From Chaetoderma sp. LZ-2023a (lineage: Eukaryota > Mollusca > Caudofoveata > Chaetodermatida > Chaetodermatidae), in NCBI GenBank assembly GCA_034401795.1, contig JAVVLW010001526.1, positions 62,001 through 126,000 of the forward strand: a DNA stretch of 64,000 nt, read 5' to 3'. A program made the translations under genes and the position numbers. Within the stretch, counting starts at the first letter, position 1. Each line of letters begins with the position of its first letter. This document shows positions 21,853-33,088 of this stretch, piece after piece. A model generated the notes under the pieces. That model made no database searches. It had not been told where the DNA came from and saw nothing but the letters and a program-made list of their open reading frames with translations.

Positions 21853-22624
21853 CTGAAACAGGGCAAAGGAAGAGGAGTATGAGCAATCTAGTTAAGCTCA
21901 GAAACTCAAACCAACTCAAGAGAAGGAAAATGATCATAAAGATCAATATTCATCAGAAAACCAGCTTTGGACAAACTTTAATTGTTAATAAAGAGCAAGG
22001 CTGATTATGACGTCATTAATCCTATGACAGGAAAAAATCGATCCCCAACAAACATCCAAGTGCAAGGACGTATTGTATCTCTAACCAGAACATGTGCAGA
22101 ATGGACATTTCGACTACACAACCATCAGATATATACTGATAACAATGGCAAATAGTGTTAATTATCTCCCTTTCCTCTCTAAATAATTAACATCACCTCA
22201 TATCAATAATTAGATACCTGACACTTTGTATAGACAAACCATCCAACGTGATGAACTGGAGCACTCCACCAACTGAACGCCTCTTAACTCTCTCCACCTA
22301 TAGGGGAAGGAATTGGATCAAGAGGGCAAAGTGAGAAGACCTTTATACTAGGCCTCCGACTCACTGGACATAAAATTTTTGGTTAGATAACCTAACAGTA
22401 TTAGTAGGAAATGGAACCATGGTGGAGAGAAACAAACCCTCTGCTGATGTGATGTCCATTACATACCGTCACATAGACCTGTGGACATAAACACAAAGAG
22501 AGATTAGTATTATATAGCACCTAGTTGAAATAAACCAACTAAACAAGGCGCTTATCACGGTAAACGCGAGTCCCGGAAACACATTACACCGGGGAAAAAA
22601 CTCGCTAATTTTACTAGAAGTCAC
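21853..22624 (-). other. Predicted gag intron, element C
   Basis: 772 bases, GT-AG, phase 0. It has a CTTAACTAG branch-like sequence about 50 bases before the acceptor. Confidence 0.6.
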
Positions 22625-22675
22625 CTGATTTAAAGGTCCTGGGCCCTCCTCTGGCGAAGTCATCCTTTCTGCCAT
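22625..22675 (-). CDS. Gag exon 1, element C
   Basis: Seventeen codons, MAERMTSPEEGPGPLNQ, ending at CAG|GTGACT. It differs from A, E and F at several residues but keeps length, frame and donor, as expected for coding sequence. Confidence 0.65.
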
Positions 22676-22959
22676 CTTTATCAGGGATAATCACTTCCAA
22701 ATTCACACAAAAAGACTATGAATTGAGTAAAGAAAAGCTCTAGCACAAAAACATGTGTAGACTCTCTGCCAATAAATTAGCAAAGAGGAAGTGCTAGTCT
22801 GCGCATGCGCGGTGGTGGGGCTGGCATCCGCCAGACTACGCTCTGACTCCCTGCCCAGTAGGGGCACCTAACTGTTTTAATCTGAGTGTTTATTGAGTGA
22901 AAGCCGATATTTAGCAATATCAAAAGTATTAGGGAGGTAAGTATACTCTTGATGTGAAA

Positions 22960-23197
22960 ATCAGAAAGAGCCTGTGAGGAATTTCGCAAGTTGCTTCTTC
23001 AGCCAATATATTAGAAAACGGAAGTACCGGTGTGCGCATGCGCAGAGGGTGGTGTTTGTCATGTGCATGACTGTGTATTTCCACCTGCCCATTAGGGGCA
23101 CCTAACTTTTTATAATTCTGAATATTATTGAAATTAGAGCCGATATATTAGTATATCAAGAGTGTTAGGGAGGTAAGTATGTTCTCATGATGTGAAA
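22960..23197 (-). repeat. Right terminal repeat and 5' end of element B
   Basis: Detached from the rest of B by element C. 23001-23180 is the inverted copy of about 9168-9342 (for example GGTGTTTGTCATGTGCATGA). The end at 23197 is the one represented in the ICR of B. Confidence 0.9.
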
Positions 23198-23548
23198 ACA
23201 ACTATGTTGGAGACTGAAAATCTTCGATTATTCAATTATTTGGATTTGTGATTGTCCACCATCATATCTTTTTAAATAATCGCGATTAATCGAATAATTG
23301 TGTAAGTCTAACAGATGAATAAAAAAAGCATCCGCTTTTGTTTCTACGAGAATTCTTAATACTTACCAGATGTGCTATTATAATAATGTCTATTATCTAG
23401 TCTAGCTCAAAATAAACAATTAAAAACTCAGCACTCTCCTGCTCCTGCCCATACTGTGTCCGGGAATTACCATAGCCCCAGGTACCGAGTCAATTCCCAA
23501 TCACAGTCAGATTAGTCTTATATTTGCCTTGACAAACAGCGAAAGCAG

Positions 23549-23577
23549 CTCAGCCTCACCTCAGCAGGGCGGCTGAG
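23549..23577. other. Hairpin between left ITR and ICR, element D
   Basis: CTCAGCC ... GGCTGAG, 7-bp stem with a 15-base loop, in the position of the conserved hairpin of the other families. Confidence 0.4.
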
Positions 23578-23585
23578 ACAGGGCC

Positions 23586-23690
23586 ATAGTACATCTGGTA
23601 AGTATTAAGGATTCTCATAGAAACAAAAGCGGATGCTTTTTTGATTCTACTTCGAATAATACTTACCAGATGTACTATTATGATAAACTC
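23586..23690. repeat. ICR, element D
   Basis: AAACAAAAGCGGATGCTTTT mirrors the left end and GATTCTACTTCGAATAATAC mirrors the right end at 30080. The two are directly abutted. Confidence 0.88.
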
Positions 23691-23699
23691 CGGATTTCG

Positions 23700-23860
23700 A
23701 CAGCCAAGAAATACCAGTGGGAGGAGGTGAGACTCGAACCAGCACTCATCTACCATCCGACAGAGAAGGTTGTGAAGAGACTAGAACCCTGGCATATGCT
23801 TGGGTTCCACTATCTGACTAATAGAGTGCTAAACTTCCATGGTCTAGACCACGCTACCCA
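23700..23860 (-). other. tRNA-like (SINE-type) fragment inside element D
   Basis: The minus strand has GGTTCGAGTCTCACC near 23725, close to an RNA polymerase III B box, and a second GGTTCTAGTCTC near 23785. GGTAGCGTGGTCTAG is an A-box-like phrase near 23850. No cloverleaf could be drawn confidently. Confidence 0.3.
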
Positions 23861-23873
23861 CTCCCACCACCCA

Positions 23874-23883
23874 CCCCCCCCCC
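23874..23883. other. Poly-C tract, element D
   Basis: Ten C. On the coding strand AAAAG10TGGGTGGTGGG, a G-rich purine run 443 bases after the original YR stop. Confidence 0.55.
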
Positions 23884-24184
23884 TTTTGTCCGCACAAAAT
23901 CCAGAGGGCTGTCAAAAAAAGGGGATGCAACACCTACCAGACCCGTGTCAGCCCCAAGTTTCAGCTAGTGCAGTCCAGTAGAGTGCAAAGAAGCTACTAC
24001 AACTTCTAATTTTGAAAAAATATCAGTTTATCGATTAAGTTTTCAAATTGGAATGAGTGAGTCTAATGTCTGTTTGAGAAGATAAGTATACTCTTACACC
24101 AGACTATTTACCTAAGCAGTCTAGTATTTCGACTGTAAGTAAATTTTTATTATTATTAGTCACTTAATTAATGTAAACACTAAC

Positions 24185-24214
24185 CATTTTGAGTGCTTGG
24201 TCTTTGTTGATCAT
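24185..24214 (-). other. 3' mini-exon candidate with donor, element D
   Basis: ATG plus nine codons (MINKDQALKM) ending at ATG|GTTAGT, 112 bases after the YR stop. Phase 0. Confidence 0.35.
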
Positions 24215-24325
24215 CCCAGGAGCTCGGCCCAATCCACGGTCGTTCACTGGTCATGTGCATGGCTCTTGCTCAGTGCAGGAGGAAGTAACGTGGGATGTTT
24301 GTGAAAGTGGTCGGATGTGGCTTAA

Positions 24326-25360
24326 CTAATGTTCGCCGGCTACCGGATTAAGTGCGCTGGAGATGTCGCGAAGGTAGAAATCAGTAAATGACGACTCGGC
24401 ATGCCATTGTACTACAGACCTCCTCTAATGAGACACCCTTAAAAAGGGCCGATGCTGCTGCTAATGCTCGGACCTGATGGGCGTTCGCCCGATCAATCTG
24501 CTTTCCTGTAGCAATTTTATGCGACATCTGAATAGCATCAACTATCCAGCAAGAAATAGTATCTTTCGAGGCGCGCAAATGAGGAGCTTTGAGACATAAC
24601 CACAGAGATTTCGGGTCATCTCTCCACTCCTCAGTACATTTTTTATACATTTTCAGACATCTGACAGGACACCAAGCAGAAGAGTTTGGGTCATATCTAA
24701 CTAAACTTGGCAAATTGATCGGTTGACCTGGATATTTAAGTGACTGATTCTTTGCCAGGAAACAAAGACGTGGAAGTTGTCTTAAACTTTCACCCGTGAC
24801 GACAAAACGGTCTTGCTCGGCAGATAGCGCATGAATCTCGCTTCTCCTTCTCGCCGATGCTGCTGCAACCAAGAAAACTGATTTAATAGTTAACAGTTTA
24901 ATATCTATAGATCTAATTGGTTCAAAGGGAGCATGCCCTAAAACCTGTAGAACAAGAGATAGATTCCATGCTGGGATAGGAATTGGCTGTCTAGGTCGCA
25001 GATTGTTCATTCCTTTAATAACTTCATTCAAAGTGTCATTCTCCACTCCTTCAATGGCCAGACTGGGAACGACTGAAGCTAATGCAGACTTATATGCTGC
25101 TAGGGTTGAAGGTACAAGTTTTTCAACTTCGTATAAATGACAGATAAAATCTGCTACATGTTGAACAGATGCAGACAAGGGATTAATATCTCTTCCCTCG
25201 CACCATTCTGCAAATTTGTTGATTCTATAATTATATGTTTTTGTGGTTGACCCTCTTCTGGCTGAAGTGACAAACTTCGCTGCTTGCTCAGAAAAGCCAC
25301 CCTCAATTGCACGCTGCTTGACAACATCCATGCAGTCAATTTGAACATTTCCAGTCTGTT
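24326..25360 (-). pseudogene. Tyrosine recombinase domain, element D (frameshift near catalytic end)
   Basis: Matches the YR of C and E from NVQIDCMDVVKQR to the C-terminus. Box A arginine (ASARRRSEIHAL) is present. HQVRALAAAS gives HxxR. About five bases are missing right after VSLEEV near 24410, so the frame that runs 24381-25577 ends early (STMACRVVIY). The final QWHAESSFTDFYLRD with the catalytic tyrosine is in a second frame reaching the stop at 24326. As in the other families the domain overlaps the end of the RT frame. Confidence 0.87.
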
Positions 25361-27427
25361 GTGAAGACACAGATCCTTGTTCTGAGTGATTAGATCCCTT
25401 CGGTCTGGAAGAGGGATTGGATTGCAGACCAGAAGGTCCAGGAGATCCATAAACCATGATCGGTCTGGCCAATGAGGGGTGATCAGTAGTACTTGGCATA
25501 CTCCCCCTCTTATCCTTGCCAGAACTTTTGGGATGAGAATCGTTGGAGGATATGCATATGTGTACATTCCTTTCCAACTTATCGCCAGTGCGTCTACTGC
25601 CAAGGCTATCACGTCTGGGATCGGCGACACGTATGTGACCATCTTTGCATTTAGTTTCATTGCAAACAGATCGACATTTGGTTTGCCTAATGTTTGAATA
25701 GAACCTCCACTACCGATTGGTTGAGCTGCCATTCCATGGGACGACAAACCATCCTTCGACTGAGCGCATCTGCTAAGATGTTCAGTCTTCCTGGAATATG
25801 TGCTGCCCGAAGAATAATATTCCTCTCTTGGCACCACAGCAGAAGGTTCCAAATCATCATGCACAACTCTGGTTACCTCGTCCCGCCTTGGCGGTTCAAA
25901 TAAGACACCACTGTTGAGTTGTCTGTCCTTATTAGGACAATCTTGTCTTGGATTAAATTCTCGAACTTTCCAAGTGCTAATACCACCGCTAATAATTCGA
26001 GAACATTGATATATTTCTGCACATTGGTCCGATCCCATTTCCCTGACACTGATCGATTGTCCAATACCGCTCCCCAACCCATCGTCGATGCATCTCTAAA
26101 GATGGACATCTGTGGTTGAGGAGGTTGTAGAGGAACACCTCGCATGAGATTCTGTTCTGATAACCACCACTGAAGATGGAATATCAATGGTTCTTTTACT
26201 GGAATTCTCAGAGATAACGGATCCGTTTTCTGAGACCAGAACGACATTAAATACATCTGAATCAGCCTGCGCCTGAGTGCCGCATAAGGAACCACTTTCT
26301 CCAGAGACACTAGTAAACCCAGTATTCTGAGAAATTGGCGCGCCGTCAGATAGGCTCCTAGAGAAACCGACTCCAAAACTGCAATCAGGCTCTTGACTCT
26401 GCTCTCCGCCGGAAAAGCTACGCGGTCCCCGAGGTTGAAAAATATTCCCAGATAAACAAATTCCTGGGATTGAGTCAATTCTGATTTCTCTAGATTCACA
26501 ATCCATCCTAGATCCTTTAGTAGGGCTATGACTACCTGAACATTGTTGCACAGATTGACTGGATTCCCCGCCTTCAGCAGCCAGTCGTCTATGTAAGTAT
26601 GAACAGCTATGTTTCTTCTGCGAAGATAAGAAGTCATGGCGAGGACCACTTTGGTGAAGACCCTCGGAGCTGTGGTCAAGCCGAATGGAAGCGCATTGAA
26701 TTCCCAAACATTGTCTTGGAACGCAAAGCGAAGGTATTTCTGAAAAGGAATTGACATTGGAATATGAAAATATGCATCCTTCAGATCTATCGACACTGCC
26801 CACATGCCTTTCCTCAAACCCGACATCACTGCCGCTACAGTCTCCATCTGAAGCTTTGGTGACAGAATAAACTTGTTTAACGTTTTGAGATTGAGAATCG
26901 GTCTCCACCCTCTGGTGCATTTCGGAACGAGGAAACATCATCGAATAGAAGCCTGGGGATGACTAATTGCGGACTAAGTGAATTGCATTCTTCCGCTGAA
27001 GACTTTCGATTTCTGAGCAAATGGCCTCTAGACGATCAGATTCCCTTGGAACGGGAGTCCACGCTGGAGTCGATGTTAACGGAACTAACGATTGACGGAT
27101 GAGCCAGTCCGGTTCGTAGCTGTTTCTTAACCATTGACAGACTAAACAGTCTTGCACGACCTGTTCCCATTGGTTTGAGAACAGTTGAAGTCTGCCTCCG
27201 ATGGAAGGAATCTGCACACAATTCGCGATCGATATTGCACGAGATGACGTTAATTCGCCTAGGTGAAGATCCTCGACTCCCCTCGTTCCCAGTGATATCG
27301 AAGTGGATCCTGCCGGAAACCCGTCAGGACCGTCCCCCATGGCCACCCCGTGGTTTCTTGGCAAACGACGGTCTGGAACCGCCACCAAGGCTATCCTTAC
27401 AGTAGCTGCCACGACCCGAACTTCCAC
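25154..27427 (-). pseudogene. RT-RNase H ORF, element D (three frames)
   Basis: The upstream part (26963-27427) resembles the pre-RT region and ends before the first RT motif. The core (25873-26847) has SIDLKDAYFHIP, LPFGLTTAPRVF, YIDDWLL, and RNase H FRDAST (Thr-Asp becomes Arg-Asp), LELLAV and IRTDNSTVV. The last part (25154 to about 25880) continues with DLFAMKLNAKMVTYVSPIP and LLDLLVCNPIPLP. Frame breaks lie near 26950 and 25880. Protein identity with C is visibly lower than among A, C, E and F, so this is a separate, older family. Confidence 0.85.
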
Positions 27428-27436
27428 CCTTCCTAT

Positions 27437-29251
27437 CTAATACGGCCTCTTATTAGAGGACTTGTATGAGGAAGAATGACCAGGACATTGCGAACCGGAT
27501 GCCTGATGGGTATCATGGCCAGAAGGATGGAAGGGCAATCTTTGGCGCTGCCTCTGCTGCTCCTGTCGGTGCTGCTTGTAGGACTGCTGCGGCTGAGTCC
27601 TTTTCGTCGACTTCCATGACTTGCCCACTACTTCTTTTTCCGCAAAAATTGATGCAACCTTGGATAAGGCTTGCCGTGCCGAGCTGCCAAACAAGCCTGG
27701 ACCTATGAATGGCATGGAAGACAACGCAGCCCACATTTCAGGTCCTGGTTCTACAAAATCGAGAACCATTCTCCATCGCTCAGCCAATGATCTCGTGATC
27801 ACCCTGGCAAGGCAATCTTGAGATAGGCGCATGGTGTCCCGGATAATTCCGGGAGCAGCCTCTGGCACTACCCCACCTTCTGCCGCGCAGGTCAGCATAC
27901 CCTGCAGGATGGTACAGCCGTGCGAAAGCGCTGCCATGGCAGCTCTCGCCACATCCTCAATGAGGGTCAACTCATTGAAAGGATCTTTATTTGTCTGCGA
28001 AACTAACGGACGAGAATGCCCCTTAGCTTTGCCAGCCAATGGCCTATTCAGTGCCTCTCTCTCCCCGATGGGCATACTGATGATAGGCTTGCTCTGGAAA
28101 ATGGACCCTACTCCTAATCCCTTTCAGGGCCTTTGGAAGCGTAAAGTCCGGCTGGACCATACGATATGTCGCCACCTCCAACATGTCAGAGATCAACGTA
28201 TCCAAAGGCAGAGCAGGCATGGCAGAAGAGCCACTGGACAGAGCGCTAGCCACTCGCTCTGACATCCGCTCCATTGCCGGATCGCGCTGAGATCCTTGAT
28301 CCGATGCCAACCCTAGATGACCAGAGATCCATTCAAGGACCTGCACCCATTCAGCCTCGGTGGAGAAGGACGACTCATCCAACAAGGGACTTCCGTTTTC
28401 ATATTCTTTCTCGCCCTTGGATGAGACAGACACCAACGATCCATGCTGACGACTGCGAACTTGCTTACTAGTGTAAACAACGCCCACAGACTGTGCACTC
28501 GCGGCTCCAGTATCCAACGATTCGCCGGACACGGACTCACTGAAATCCGTCGGCTCCAGCACGGGAGCCGGTATCACAGCCGCATTACTCACGGTGGCCA
28601 ACGGAAATCCGATAGAACCCGTAACCACCGGCGCTGGGATGCCGTCAAACATGACACCAACGGCAGCACGGGCTGAACAAAATCCGGATGGAAGATGCCT
28701 GATGGAACGTCAACATCACCACCCGGCTGGCAAACCCGTACATAACCCGAAGGAGAACCTTGGGATGTACCAGGTACAGCCATCGCAGAAAGATCCGGCA
28801 TGCCGGAATCCTCCATGAGCAAAAGCTCTTCCTCCTCTGCCAACGCAACAGGAGATACAGGTGCAACACCCTCCGCATCACTGACCGGACCACCGAAAGG
28901 TAGTCCTGCACCAGACTGCATCGACGGGATCGTGGATTGCAGGGACTCAAACATTGATTTAAACTGGGCCGCCCATACACCCAAAGCCGAGTCCATTCTC
29001 TCATTCAGGCGCTCCTCCAAGCCTCTGTTGGCCGCCTGATCTGCCTTGGCCGCCTTGTCCCTCGCGATTCTGTCCAGTCGCGCACGCCGATCATGGTCGA
29101 ACTCCGCCACTAACTCTGACGACCACTTCATACAAACATCGCAAGGACTTCCCACCTTGCACTTTGCGCAAGCTATGCAGTGGTGACCAGCAAATCTCTG
29201 TTTCATGAACCGATTGCATTTGGTACACAAAGTGTCCAGGCCTTTAGCCCT
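27437..29251 (-). pseudogene. Gag-like exon 2, element D (frameshifted)
   Basis: Three overlapping frames (28589-29251, 28044-28652, 27437-28075). It starts at a GCTTTGTGTTCACAG acceptor. The N-terminus has LCTKCNRF...HHCIACAKC...CDVC, the same Cys/His spacing as family 1. Near the end, FIGPGLFG and a Gln/Arg/Ser-rich tail replace the RG-rich tail. The shared zinc motif and GPGLFG support homology despite low overall similarity. Confidence 0.8.
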
Positions 29252-29778
29252 CTGTGAACACAAAGCAAGAATTAAAATGCTGCACATGACATAGAAGACG
29301 AGCAAAAGCACAATGACTTGATTGTAATATTAAAATTACTTAGAAACATTAACTTTCTCTTAAATTAATGATAATCAAGACTTAAGGCAGGAGATATTTG
29401 AAATTTTTTACAGTGAAAATTAATAAACACGGCTTGGTAATTAACTAACCGTTAAAATAACCAAGAAAAATGTACCGATCCCTACAAACACCTTCATCAA
29501 TGAAGTGAAGACTAAAGATCAGCACAATTAGAGTGCACAGACACGCCAAGCCGAAGGCAAACATAACTCATTGGCACCGCCATCTTGGCTAAGAGCGCAT
29601 CCATCTTGGAAGGAACCGAGTCGCAAGAGAAATTAACCGAGTACCCGCATAATGCTTAAACAGTTAAGGGTACCGGAACGACTCCAACAATGGCTACCAT
29701 TTTAAAATAATGTGCCAATTTAAGGAAAATTCAATCATTCATTACGGCACGAATGTATAAATTCTAGATTGATACAAC

Positions 29779-29811
29779 CTGCCCCTGAGATGATTTCCCT
29801 TTCTCTTCCAT
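29779..29811 (-). CDS. Gag exon 1, element D
   Basis: Eleven codons, MEEKGKSSQGQ, ending at CAG|GTTGTA. Phase 0 joining to 29251 gives the zinc-motif frame. Located about 270 bases from the right end, as in the other families. The intron is 527 bases. Confidence 0.55.
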
Positions 29812-30080
29812 GATGCTAGTAATAGAACACTCCAACAACGCTGAATTCTGTTTAAAATTAAGAATTTTAAAGAGCTTAGAAAACGTGACTTCACAAGTCA
29901 GCAAAATAGACGAATCTAACTGTGATTGGGAATTGACTCGGTACCTGCGGCTATGGTATTCCCGGACACAGTATGGGCAGGACCAGCAGAGTGCAGAGTT
30001 TTAATTGTTTATTTTGAGCTAGACTAGATAATAGACATTATCATAATAGTACATCTGGTAAGTATTATTCGAAGTAGAAT

Positions 30081-30699
30081 GAACAGACGGATGCTGGACG
30101 ATCGACATAGCATAAGCTCACTTGGCCATTCAGCGTTATGAACTACACAACAATTACTCACTAGTCACTATAAACATTTTTTAAACACTTCAATGGTCAA
30201 GCCAGCCAATACTGGCCTTTGCTGTGATCTTGAGGGATCTTCATATGTAGGTCAAAAGAAGGCTATGTTTGAAAACAGAGCCAGTCGTTTCAAGGATAAA
30301 TGTAAAATAAGAGCGCTAAAGTGTGATATGTCTCGCCCCTGATATTATTGACCACTGGATACATACTTTGATACTTAAAAGGCAAACCACTTGCATAATC
30401 ATTATAATTATGAAGTAAAGAGGGACGTAGAGATGTGGTGAGAGAATTTTGGTAAAATCCATACACTGACTCCTATGATTGCATATTTTGTAATTCTTTG
30501 GAGTCTTCATTGCCTATAAAACTGAGCCATTATCAATTTAAAAATGTTAAAATAATAATGATGTGAATTGGATCTCTGAATTGATGATCAGCAATATGTT
30601 AATTCTAAGGGAATTGAGTTAATTTTGCATATTTTTTCTCAAAGTTAAATATTAGGATCTGTTAAACTACTATTCCATTTACACAGTTTCCAAAACACT
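30081..30699. other. Intronic sequence with a partial MITE copy
   Basis: About 30180-30300 resembles one arm of the TTAA palindromic repeat (GGTCAAAAGAAGGCTATGTT, GAGCCAGTCGTTTC). The rest is AT-rich and without a gene. Confidence 0.5.
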
Positions 30700-31290
30700 G
30701 ATAAAAGGAGAAATTCCTCACAAATCAAAATAGTAATGATGGGGAATGCATCCATAGCAGATGTCTGTAAAGTTTCCTTGATATCTGATGAGCCATTGGT
30801 GTAAAATAAGGCAATTAAAAACTTTAACGCAAATTAATGAAAAAATATAACGGAAAATATTCAAAGTCCAAAACTATGAAAAAAACATGAAAAATACACC
30901 CCAAAACATCTGAGGAGACATTGTTGACTAATAAGGCTAATTAAAAACTTTAACGCAGAAATTATCCAAAATCGTGAAAAAAACACGAGAAATTCACAGA
31001 AAATCTGCTTAGTAATGCTGAGGATTGCATCCATGCATTGGATAGAACCAGTCAGTAAAGTTTCATTAAAATCCGATGAGCCATTCTTGATTAATAAGGC
31101 TAATGAAAAACTTTAACGCAAATATCCACCAAAATATTCTAAGTCCAAAACCATGAAAAAACCCATGAGAAATTCCCCCAAACTCGGCTTAGCAATGATG
31201 AAGATTGCTTCCCTACATTGGATAAAACCAGTCTGTAAAGCTTCATTGAAATCTTATGAGCCATTCTTGATTAAATAAGGCTAATGAAAA
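30700..31290. repeat. Degenerate tandem repeat, ~180 bp unit
   Basis: Three copies containing GATTAATAAGGCTAATGAAA, AACTTTAACGCAAAT and CCATGAGAAATTC. Related, more diverged sequence occurs at 53900-54380. Confidence 0.7.
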
Positions 31291-31900
31291 ACCCAAATGA
31301 CACGCCGACGCCGCCACCGCCGACGCCGCAGGAATTTGTACTCCCTATGTCTCGCTTTTCCCTTCGGGGCGAGACAAAAAATAGTCTTCTCCTGGTTGTA
31401 AATGAACATTCTCTAAGCAAACCTGTGGTTTTCTTGACCAACCTGATAATGGAGGGATTCATTTCTAGCTATGACTCGGCCATTTTTAGCTCAACTTTGC
31501 CTATTTAGTCATCCAATTTGACTGAGGCTGTTGATGCCTATGGCAGTAACAGCTCCAATAACATTACTTTCAAAAACTACAGACAGATTTTTTGACTCTA
31601 CATCATTTTGATTGCGACATCAACTAACAAATGATTATTGGGTTGTGCTGTCAGAGTGGCAGATCAGTGGGGCCAACTAACAAGAGATGTATTTGATTGT
31701 AATACTGGAGTGCCAGACCTATGGCATCAGCTAACAAGTAACGTATTTGATTGTGACATCGAAGTGACAGATCAGATAGTGCCATTAAAGGCATATGACA
31801 TGGGGCGAAAGAAACACATTAAACAAACACCATTTTTTGGCCCCAAAAGAGAGATGGTCTCATAGGCATGGTTGACTTAGAATACTAAAGCTGTTCATAC
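31291..31900. other. Non-coding with GC-rich CGCCGACGCC patch
   Basis: A short (CGCCGACGC)-type patch at 31299-31330 and a MITE-like arm near 31375-31420. No gene supported. Exon g begins at its right border. Confidence 0.45.
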
Positions 31901-32043
31901 GTGATTTTAGTGAGTGCATCTCTGATAGAGTCCAGTTCCATCTTGATGTGTGATCTCTCTGTCGCGGCTTTAAAATGCGCCTCCTCAGCTTTACTCTCCG
32001 TCTTTGCTTGACGAGTCAACGTCGTCTCCAACTCAGTATTTGT
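31901..32043 (-). CDS. Host coiled-coil gene, exon g
   Basis: 143-base exon with acceptor TTTTATGTAG and donor ATCAC|GTATGA. It begins in phase 0 after exon f and ends in phase 2. It encodes 47 residues beginning TNTELETTLTRQAKTESKAE, with high Glu/Lys/Ala and heptad-like spacing. The downstream intron is about 25 kb because of DIRS insertions. If the donor were not used, the frame would stop a few codons later, so an alternative end exists. Confidence 0.7.
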
Positions 32044-32803
32044 CTACATAAAATAACAAAGATTTCAATCATACATGTAGATAAATTGGTCAAGGGCCAT
32101 AATGCTCACTTGGCCAACGTTTATGAGTAATAATGCAGTATAGTATATTATCACATCGCAGTAATTTGGTAAAATAACTGTCAGACAATGAAAGAAAAAC
32201 TAATTTCATTTCAGAAATAAGAGACCCTATGACCTTATTGATCGTGAGCTGCCTTAATCTATGTAAACTCATGAGGTTATTACCTTTGACCTACAATCTT
32301 AAGAAACTATGTCACACCACCTTACCATTTATTCCAGATGGAGAAAATCCTGTATCTATGCAGAAGTCAGATGGACTTAGAACATCTTGCGATATTTAAG
32401 ATCACTGATTTCAAACTTCAAACATTGGTCCATTTGGACACTCCTTACCATCCATATATAATATAACCAAACGGCGCATAGGCGACCACCCATATTAAAT
32501 ATGGACATATTTGGATATATGCATGAGTAGTATCCTAGATGCCCATATTGCAAGCTAGGAATAGATGGTCCCATGTTATTAATAGGCAGAATACGACATC
32601 TGCCGAATTTGGTTTTAATCCATCAAGCAACATCAAAATCTGTGACTTATTGATTGACACTATCTGACAGATGAATTGTCTTGGTATATTCTGAGAGGAA
32701 AGGGAACAGAGAAATATAGTTGAAATGCAGTCATAAAGTTTGAATGTACAGCTTTGTAATGAACAAAAGAGATAACCGTTGTGATGTTACAGATCAGATA
32801 GAC
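32044..32803. other. Intron sequence left of element E
   Basis: AT-rich, no gene or repeat recognised with confidence. Confidence 0.5.
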
Positions 32804-32842
32804 TAAACGAAATCTAGGATTTCTTTTTTCACGAGAGAGTTG

Positions 32843-33019
32843 ATACTTACCTCCCTAATACTTTTGATATTGCTAAATATTGGCTTTCACTCAATAAACA
32901 CTCAGATTTAAAACAGTTAGGTGCCCCTACTGGGCAGGGAGTCAGAGCGTAGTCTGGCGGATGCCAGCCCCACCACCGCGCATGCGCAGACTAGCACTTC
33001 CTCTGACTAGATTATTGGC
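32843..33019 (+). repeat. Left inverted terminal repeat, element E
   Basis: ATACTTACCTCCCTAATACT through TAGATTATTGGC. Inverted copy at 39661-39838. Confidence 0.92.
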
Positions 33020-33050
33020 TGACACACATGCAACTATTAAGAGCCTGAAG

Positions 33051-33083
33051 ACCGAGCCTCTGTGGGGTGGAGAGGCCGGGTCC
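33051..33083. other. Conserved hairpin, element E
   Basis: GCCTCT-GTGGGGTGG-AGAGGC with outer GACC/GGTC pairing, between the left repeat and the ICR. Confidence 0.55.
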
Positions 33084-33088
33084 GTATC

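Larger units (their letters stand above)
15897..22959 (-). mobile_element. DIRS-like element C (family 1), complete, nested in B
   Basis: About 7.06 kb from TAAACGAAATCAAGG at 15897 to CTTGATGTGAAA at 22959. All ORFs look open. Its ends differ slightly from E and F (TCAAGG rather than TCTAGG; GATGTG rather than GAAGTG), and its own ICR carries exactly those variants, so ends and ICR have evolved together. Both flanks are element B sequence. Confidence 0.93.
9126..23197 (-). mobile_element. DIRS-like element B (family 2), split by element C
   Basis: The left end at 9126 (TAAGTAAATTTGGC) and the right end at 23197 (CTCATGATGTGAAA) are both represented, joined, in the ICR at 9414-9513. This proves that the two outer pieces belong to one element. 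Its own sequence is 9126-15896 plus 22960-23197, about 7.0 kb; the intervening 15897-22959 is element C. Left (about 9168-9342) and right (about 23001-23180) terminal repeats are inverted. Gag, RT and YR are recognisable, but all carry lesions. Confidence 0.92.
23322..30080 (-). mobile_element. DIRS-like element D (family 3)
   Basis: About 6.76 kb, starting 125 bases right of element B. Left terminal region 23322-23520 is inverted at about 29905-30080 (shared phrases such as CCATACTGTGTCCGGGAAT). The ICR at about 23586-23690 joins images of both ends. Gag, RT-RNase H and YR are all present but interrupted by several frameshifts, so this is a decayed copy. Confidence 0.9.

Noticed and set aside
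31284-31508. Small plus-strand ORF with Pro/Thr run
   Set aside because: Derived from the CGCCGACGCC patch and a MITE arm; no support as a gene.
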